Source: JBFMAI01 sp040755725
GTDB taxonomy: Bacteria; Planctomycetota; Phycisphaerae; UBA1845; Fen-1342
NCBI GenBank assembly: GCA_040755725.1
Contig: JBFMAI010000035.1
Span: 35,696 to 99,695 of the forward strand
Reading direction: 5' to 3'
DNA length: 64,000 nt
The notes under the pieces: generated by a model
What the model saw: only the letters and a program-made list of their open reading frames with translations
What the model was told of the DNA's origin: nothing
Databases searched by the model: none
Shown: positions 59,658-64,000 of the stretch, in pieces
Layout: every line of letters begins with the position of its first letter
Numbering within the stretch: the first letter of the stretch is position 1
Made by a program: the position numbers and the translations under genes

Positions 59658-61862
59658 CTACATCCGCTCGATGACCTCGATGCCGAGCAGCCCGAGCCCA
59701 AGCTTCAGCGTCCGGGCGGTCAGGTCGCACAGCCGCAGCCGGCTCAGCCGCGTCGCGTCGTCGGGGGCGGCGAGCACCGGGCAATTCTCGTAGAACCGCA
59801 TGAAATCGCCGGCGAGCTCATACAGATAGGCGCACAGCGTGTGCGGCAGCAGGTCTGCCGCCACCTTGTCGATCTCCTCCCGCAGCCGCGCCAGCCGCAG
59901 CGCCAAGGCCCGTTCGGTGGGCTCGCCGACACGAATGCGCACGTCGGGCGCGTAGACGTTCGGCGTGCCGATGCGCTCGGCGGCCTTGCGGTAGATCGAG
60001 CGAATGCGGGCGTATGCATACATCATGTACGGTGCCGTGTTGCCCTGAAACGAAATCATCTTGTCCCAGTCGAACACGTAGTCGCCGTTGCGGTCGTTGC
60101 GCAGGTCGGCGTACTTCACCGCCGCGATGCCGATCCGTCGGGCGATGTGGCGTTTTTCCTCTTCCGACAGGGGGGCCGCGGATTCGTCGCGGTCCGCGGG
60201 CGAGGCGCCCGCACTCTCCTGATCGCGGTCGGGCGCCGGGCGGCCGGTGCGGAGCCCGGCCGCTACGGAAGGGCCGGCGCCAGGCCCGGCCGCTGCGTCC
60301 TGCTCGCGCTCCGTCAGCAGCGCGTACGCCCGCTGTTCCGCCTCATCCAGCAAGTCACGCAGCTTGATCGTGCCGCCCGACCGCGTCTTCAGCGGCTTGC
60401 GGTCGGCCCCCAGCACGCTGCCGAAGGTGACATGTTCGACGCTGACCTCCGGCGTGATCCAGCCGGCAGCCCGGGCCGTCGCCAGGAACATCTGGAAGTG
60501 CAGCTTCTGGCGGGCGTCGGTCACGTAAATGACACGCTGTGCCCCGACGCCGGACGGAAACACCATTTCCTTGAGTCGATAGCGAATCGCCGCCAGGTCG
60601 GTCGTCGCATACAGGTACGCGCCGTCCGACTTCCGGATGATCATCGGCAGGATGTCGCCCTCGGGGTTCTTGAACAGCGGCTGGCCGTGCTCGTCGTACA
60701 GGAACACGCACACGGCGCCCTGGTCGTCACGGACCTCCGCCCGCGGCCATCGACCGTCCCCCCTGTCAGGGGGGACTACAGGCAACGCACTACCGTCCCC
60801 CCTTTCAGGGGGAACTACAGGGGGGTTCTGGGCGCGCGTCGCGGAGGACCCTGACCCTCCCCCACCCCCTCCCGGGAAGGGAGGGGGGTCGGACGCGCGC
60901 CCGAGCGGCGTAGCGTCGCCGGCCAGCGTCTGCCGCAATTCCGCGATGATCCCCGCCAGGCGGTCGTTGTAGAAGCTCTCGCCGCGCACGTCCTCCGGCC
61001 GCAGCAGCACGCCCAGTCGGCGGTACGTCTCGTCGATGGCATCGAGGCTGAGCTGGCAGATTCTTCGCCAGAGTTGGTTCGCGTCGGCGTCGCCGCCCTG
61101 GAGCGCGGTCACGGCCCGCCGGGCTTCGTCCGCGAAGATCGCGTCCGCTTCAAAACGCTCTTGCGCCGCCCGGTAGTCCCGCTCGATGGCGTCGAGCACA
61201 TCGTCGTGCGTCTGCGCCGTCGGTAAAGGGTGCTCCCGGTACCAGCGGATGAGCATGCCGAATTGCGTGCCCCAGTCGCCGATGTGGTTCTGCCGGATGA
61301 CCTCGTGGCCCTCGAAGCTCAGCACGCGGGCGAACACGTCGCCGATGATCGTGCTGCGCAGGTGGCCGACGTGCATCTGCTTGGCAATGTTCGGCTGCGA
61401 GTACTCCACCACGACGCGCCGCGGCTGTTCGACCGGCGGCAGGCCGACGCGGTCCATCGCGGGAGCCCGGGCCTGGGGAGCGGGCTGCGCCGGCTCGTGT
61501 GGCACCGGCCAAGGGCCGGTGGATTCGACGGGGGGCGGCGCCGGGATGTCCCCCAGGTACCGTGCCAGGAAGTCCGCCTTGAGCCGGATGTTGATGAACC
61601 CCGGGCCGGCGATGTCCAGCGGCTCGGCAAGGTCCGCCAGTCGCGGCTGGACGGCGGCGACGATTCGCTGGGCCACGTCCCGCGGCTTGGTCTTCAGCAC
61701 CTTGGCAAGCGGCATCGCCGCGTTGCACTGATAGTCACCGAAGCGCGGATCGCCGGCCGGCCGCACCGCCGCGTCGATCCCGCCGGCCGTCGCGCCGGCG
61801 ACTTCGCTGACGGCGGCGGCGAAGTGGGCGGTGAGCAGGTTGTACAAGCTGTCGTGCGTCAT
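59658..61862 (-). CDS. argS: Arginyl-tRNA synthetase
   Basis: 734 residues, about 150 more than usual. The class I HIGH box is in YSQPNIAKQMHVGHLRST with GHEVIRQNHIGDWGTQFGML; the KMSK-equivalent is in GSVLGADRKPLKTRSGG; the C-terminal anticodon-binding domain has FQGNTAPYMMYAYARIRSIY. Three extra segments: ~107-147 (Pro-rich before the HIGH region), ~320-371 (poly-Gly and PVVPPERGDGS repeats) and ~520-560 (Gly/Ala/Arg-rich). The second and third are repeat DNA at 60745-60905 and 60178-60300. ATG 61862 was chosen from the family's N-terminus; the upstream extension is a repeat. Confidence 0.93.
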   Translation of the reverse strand: MTHDSLYNLLTAHFAAAVSEVAGATAGGIDAAVRPAGDPRFGDYQCNAAMPLAKVLKTKPRDVAQRIVAAVQPRLADLAEPLDIAGPGFINIRLKADFLARYLGDIPAPPPVESTGPWPVPHEPAQPAPQARAPAMDRVGLPPVEQPRRVVVEYSQPNIAKQMHVGHLRSTIIGDVFARVLSFEGHEVIRQNHIGDWGTQFGMLIRWYREHPLPTAQTHDDVLDAIERDYRAAQERFEADAIFADEARRAVTALQGGDADANQLWRRICQLSLDAIDETYRRLGVLLRPEDVRGESFYNDRLAGIIAELRQTLAGDATPLGRASDPPPFPGGGGGGSGSSATRAQNPPVVPPERGDGSALPVVPPDRGDGRWPRAEVRDDQGAVCVFLYDEHGQPLFKNPEGDILPMIIRKSDGAYLYATTDLAAIRYRLKEMVFPSGVGAQRVIYVTDARQKLHFQMFLATARAAGWITPEVSVEHVTFGSVLGADRKPLKTRSGGTIKLRDLLDEAEQRAYALLTEREQDAAAGPGAGPSVAAGLRTGRPAPDRDQESAGASPADRDESAAPLSEEEKRHIARRIGIAAVKYADLRNDRNGDYVFDWDKMISFQGNTAPYMMYAYARIRSIYRKAAERIGTPNVYAPDVRIRVGEPTERALALRLARLREEIDKVAADLLPHTLCAYLYELAGDFMRFYENCPVLAAPDDATRLSRLRLCDLTARTLKLGLGLLGIEVIERM
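60178..60300. repeat. Second repeat insertion in argS
   Basis: GCGGGCGAGGCGCCCGC (a palindrome) and two related GGCGCCAGGCCCGGCCGCT / GGTGCGGAGCCCGGCCGCT units code for the Ala/Gly/Arg-rich ArgS segment before the LSEEEKRHIARRIG helix. Confidence 0.55.
60745..60905. repeat. CCGTCCCCCCTTTCAGGGG repeats inserted in argS
   Basis: Two copies of a CCGTCCCCCC-T-TCAGGGGGG-ACTACAGG unit (60753-60783 and 60793-60822) are followed by a C/G-rich palindrome (CCCTCCCCCACCCCCTCCCG with GGAAGGGAGGGGGG). All of it is translated within ArgS without a frame break. Confidence 0.7.
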
Positions 61863-61865
61863 CGG

Positions 61866-61897
61866 GAGTGCAGAATAGCGAGTCGCGAGTAGCGAGT
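61866..61897. repeat. AGTCGCGAGTAGCGAGT repeat upstream of argS
   Basis: AATAGCGAGTCGCGAGTAGC then GAGTTAAG lies directly in front of the argS start, where a ribosome site would be expected; none is seen. Low-complexity dispersed-repeat type. Confidence 0.45.
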
Positions 61898-62030
61898 TAA
61901 GTCGCCGCGGTAGCGGTTGGCGGTGTTCCCGGGGTCGTGCGACGCGCAATCGGCGGTCGCCGCCGGCCGGCCGACTTTGGGAGCGACACGTGGACACCCC
62001 CGCCGGGCCCTCGCGGCCGGCTGCCGATCC

Positions 62031-62693
62031 TCAAGGCGGTTCGACCGGCCGACCCCGCAGCAGGATCCGACGTAGCGGGCGCTGGGCCAGACGGACGAAT
62101 ACGTGCGATACGAGCGCGATTGAGCCGACGAGCGCGAGGGTTAAGAGCACCGCCGCCGCGATCCACCCCAATGTCGAGCTTGGCGTCCACTCCACCCATT
62201 TCACCGTGAGGACCACCACCCCGACGACCGATCCACCGGCCACGATCAGCCCGGCCACGGTCAGCGTCCCACTCCAGATCAAGGCCCCGAACCAACCCGG
62301 ACCGCCGCGGCAGACCCGGCGAAATCCCCACGCCGCCGCCCCGCTGCCGATCAACGCAGATATCATCTTCCCCATCGGCGCCGGTGGCCCGCCCGTCTTC
62401 TCCCGAACGACACATAGCGCCGCCCCAAGCAGGCCCACCAGCCAGCACGTGGCCAGGCCGTTGGCCCACTTGAGCCGTCGCTCGAAGTGCCGGCGTGCGA
62501 TCTCGTCATCCTGCTCGACGGCCGCGTATTGTCCGCACGCGGGGCAGCGGACCGGATTGCCCGCTACCCCCCGCAGGTTGCAGTCACACGCGGGGCAATA
62601 GACATCACGACCCAGCGGTTGCCGGAGCTCGCGCTCGAGGTGTGATTCCGTAGCCACGGCCAGATCGTAACCAACTCGACGCCCCCCGCTCAA
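62031..62693 (-). CDS. Zinc-ribbon multi-pass membrane protein
   Basis: 220 residues. An N-terminal zinc ribbon CPACDCNLRG ... CPACGQYA (~33-58) is followed by a helical stretch and four membrane segments (~77-96, ~108-124, ~136-162, ~172-196), with an Arg-rich end. This is a frequent planctomycete architecture without known function. The start is uncertain: TTG 62693 or GTG 62657 are possible, neither with a clear ribosome site. Confidence 0.65.
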   Translation of the reverse strand: MSGGRRVGYDLAVATESHLERELRQPLGRDVYCPACDCNLRGVAGNPVRCPACGQYAAVEQDDEIARRHFERRLKWANGLATCWLVGLLGAALCVVREKTGGPPAPMGKMISALIGSGAAAWGFRRVCRGGPGWFGALIWSGTLTVAGLIVAGGSVVGVVVLTVKWVEWTPSSTLGWIAAAVLLTLALVGSIALVSHVFVRLAQRPLRRILLRGRPVEPP

Positions 62694-62736
62694 CGCCTCG
62701 ACCGGGAAGTGGCCGGCCGGCGACCGCTCTTCCAGT

Positions 62737-63693
62737 TCACGGCGGGGCTGCGGAACCCGTACCGCTACCGAGCCCCTCGGCCCGCGACACCCCGGCGCCC
62801 ACGGCCCGCGTCAGTTGGGCGCTGAGCTCCGGCCACTCCTCCTGCGGGCACCACACGAACGCCTCGGCCGTGCGGACCCGCGCGAGGGCTTCACCGGCTC
62901 GGGACATGGGCCACATGCCCGCGGGCTTGCTGCCCACGTAAACCGAGTCCATGGTCCGGCGGCCCTCGGAGCGCAATAGCACGTCGTTGATCTGTTCCCA
63001 CGTCCGAGCGGTATGCTCCGGTGAGTTGGATGGCCCGTGGTTGGCGAACACGACCAAAGGCAAAGACGCCTGGATCGTGCGCCACAGCGCCAGACAACGC
63101 GGCAGGCTGTCGCGCAGGAAGGCCTGATTCGTATGAGCCACACCGCCTGGATACCAGACGTACTCCACCTGTGGCGGTAGACGCCGCAGTCCCGCCGCCA
63201 GACCGGACAGGTCCAGGGGCTTTTCGCCCTCCCAGTAGCCGTACAGCGGGTACTCTACCTCCAGCACGAATCGTCGTGACCGCGTCGTGCCCAGCGCGGT
63301 GCGCACGAATGCCGCGACGGCCTCCCAACGCGCCGGATCATCCAGCCGGCGTTTGGGCTCGATCTGCACGACCCGTGCCCCGGGGAGGATGTTGAGGTAG
63401 GGCAGACGCCGGGCCAGCTCGAGGTAGATCCACTCCCCGCCCGGCTGCGTTACGACGATGGCCCCGTCGGTCCACTCCTGCATCGACGCCAAGAGGCCAA
63501 CCACTTGCGCGCCTTCATCCTTGCTCCCCGTGCAGAACTCGAACCACGGTAGCAGGCGTGGCGGGCGGGGGGCCGACGTTGGAGGCGGCAGGGTCGCGCC
63601 AGAAACCGCCGGCGGATTCGAAACCTGCCCCCGCACGGAGCTCAGGACAGCACCGGCCGCCAGAGCGCACACGAAGATCCATCGACGTGGCAT
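62737..63693 (-). CDS. Exported protein of unknown function
   Basis: 318 residues with a signal peptide (MPRRWIFVCALAAGAVLSSV, then RGQ) and AAGGA 8 bases before the ATG. A Pro-rich linker leads to a ~250-residue domain with alternating strands and helices: GAIVVTQPGGEWIYLELARR, ARVVQIEPKRRLDD, RFVLEVEYPLYGYWEG, VEYVWYPGGVAHTNQAF. The alternation suggests a TIM-barrel-like or glycoside-hydrolase-like fold, but no catalytic signature is recognised. Confidence 0.7.
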   Translation of the reverse strand: MPRRWIFVCALAAGAVLSSVRGQVSNPPAVSGATLPPPTSAPRPPRLLPWFEFCTGSKDEGAQVVGLLASMQEWTDGAIVVTQPGGEWIYLELARRLPYLNILPGARVVQIEPKRRLDDPARWEAVAAFVRTALGTTRSRRFVLEVEYPLYGYWEGEKPLDLSGLAAGLRRLPPQVEYVWYPGGVAHTNQAFLRDSLPRCLALWRTIQASLPLVVFANHGPSNSPEHTARTWEQINDVLLRSEGRRTMDSVYVGSKPAGMWPMSRAGEALARVRTAEAFVWCPQEEWPELSAQLTRAVGAGVSRAEGLGSGTGSAAPP

Positions 63694-63858
63694 GTCTAGA
63701 TCCTTTTGCTAGGCTTATGGGTACGCACCTGCGCCACCTTGCGACCGGCAAGCACATTCTCCCCAAGTTTGACTTTCGCACTCCTGGCAGAGTTTTCCGT
63801 GACCCTTCGCAGACTCTTCGTATTCACGCCTCGCGCGGCGTAGCGCTTGAAAAAGGGT
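63694..63858. other. Probable insertion-sequence end region
   Basis: Non-coding bases between the exported-protein gene and the transposase stop. The outer terminal repeat of the element must lie here, possibly around GGGTACGCACC at 63719, but the other end is outside the window, so it cannot be confirmed. Confidence 0.35.
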
Positions 63859-64000
63859 TCATCTCCAAATATTGGGGAACGCCGCGCGGATTTTGAGGAA
63901 GAAGTACGCGTCGTCGCGGAAGCCGTAAGCCATGCGTTTGATGACTTTGATCTTGTTGTTGATCCCTTCGAGCAGGCTGGTGTGTAGCGGGAACTCGCAG
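63859..64000 (-). CDS. ISL3-type transposase, C-terminal fragment (runs off the window)
   Basis: The last 46 codons are visible, in frame from base 63999 to the stop at 63861-63859. SLLEGINNKIKVIKRMAYGF followed by RDDAYFFLKIRAAFP is the conserved C-terminal block of DDE_Tnp_ISL3 transposases, including the late acidic residue region. It is cut by the window edge, not necessarily broken in the genome. Confidence 0.85.
   Translation of the reverse strand, partial: CEFPLHTSLLEGINNKIKVIKRMAYGFRDDAYFFLKIRAAFPNIWR

Noticed and set aside
60745..60905. CRISPR-like array in argS
   Set aside because: Only two imperfect units, no regular spacers, no cas genes, and the stretch is translated within ArgS.
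59658..61997. Longer ArgS starting upstream of 61862
   Set aside because: The extra residues come from an AGTCGCGAGT-type repeat and are not part of the enzyme.

Overview
The window is high-GC, densely coded bacterial DNA that looks like a planctomycete (Planctomycetota, probably Phycisphaerae-like). Signs of this are secreted proteins with D-x-N-x-N-x-x-PD-x-CD calcium-type repeats, a dockerin-like C-terminus of the DLNCDG/DINGDG type, GACC-x-PDG cysteine repeats, a DUF2752 protein, a GroES-like protein without GroEL beside it, and many short palindromic repeats between and inside genes. There is no rRNA or tRNA, so the assignment is an inference.

Region by region. 1-5.9 kb: the end of a nucleotide-sugar dehydrogenase, a GroES-like protein, larB-nnrD (nickel-pincer cofactor step and NAD(P)HX repair), an apparently unlisted 42-residue protein, and murQ overlapping a GT4 glycosyltransferase. 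5.9-11.1 kb: a ribosome-rescue neighbourhood with arfB, tmRNA (ssrA) and RNase R (rnr), plus DUF2752 and ACT-domain genes. 11.1-21.1 kb: two candidate small RNAs, one with C-rich anti-Shine-Dalgarno tracts, then a secreted M6 metalloprotease, gamma-glutamyltransferase, small exported proteins and a large kelch/Ig/TSP3 surface protein. 21.4-54.4 kb: a macro-like gene facing a complete type VI secretion system (T6SS) of about 32 kb on the minus strand. 54.7-64 kb: a 28-residue membrane peptide in its own transcription unit, an archaeal-type pheS, a zinc-ribbon membrane protein, a Tat-exported Gfo/Idh/MocA oxidoreductase, argS, two envelope proteins and the end of an ISL3-type transposase.

The T6SS runs in the order coiled-coil gene, tssJ-like, tssK, tssL, tssM, tagF, tssA, tssB, tssC, hcp, tssE, tssF, tssG, clpV, vgrG, followed by a cargo module: a LysM plus zinc-protease-motif protein, an unknown protein, a PAAR-LysM-peptidoglycan-binding protein, a DUF5675-like protein, a small protein and a second sheath protein in which TssB-like and TssC-like parts are fused. 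Membrane complex (J/L/M), baseplate (E/F/G/K), tube and sheath (Hcp/B/C), recycling ATPase (ClpV) and spike (VgrG/PAAR) are all present, so the machine could be functional. No kinase/phosphatase/FHA post-translational regulators are seen. Promoter-like sequences lie before the first gene, before tssA and before hcp.

Repeats have also entered reading frames: rnr, pheS and argS carry in-frame repeat-like insertions, and the leader of the TssJ-like lipoprotein looks repeat-derived.
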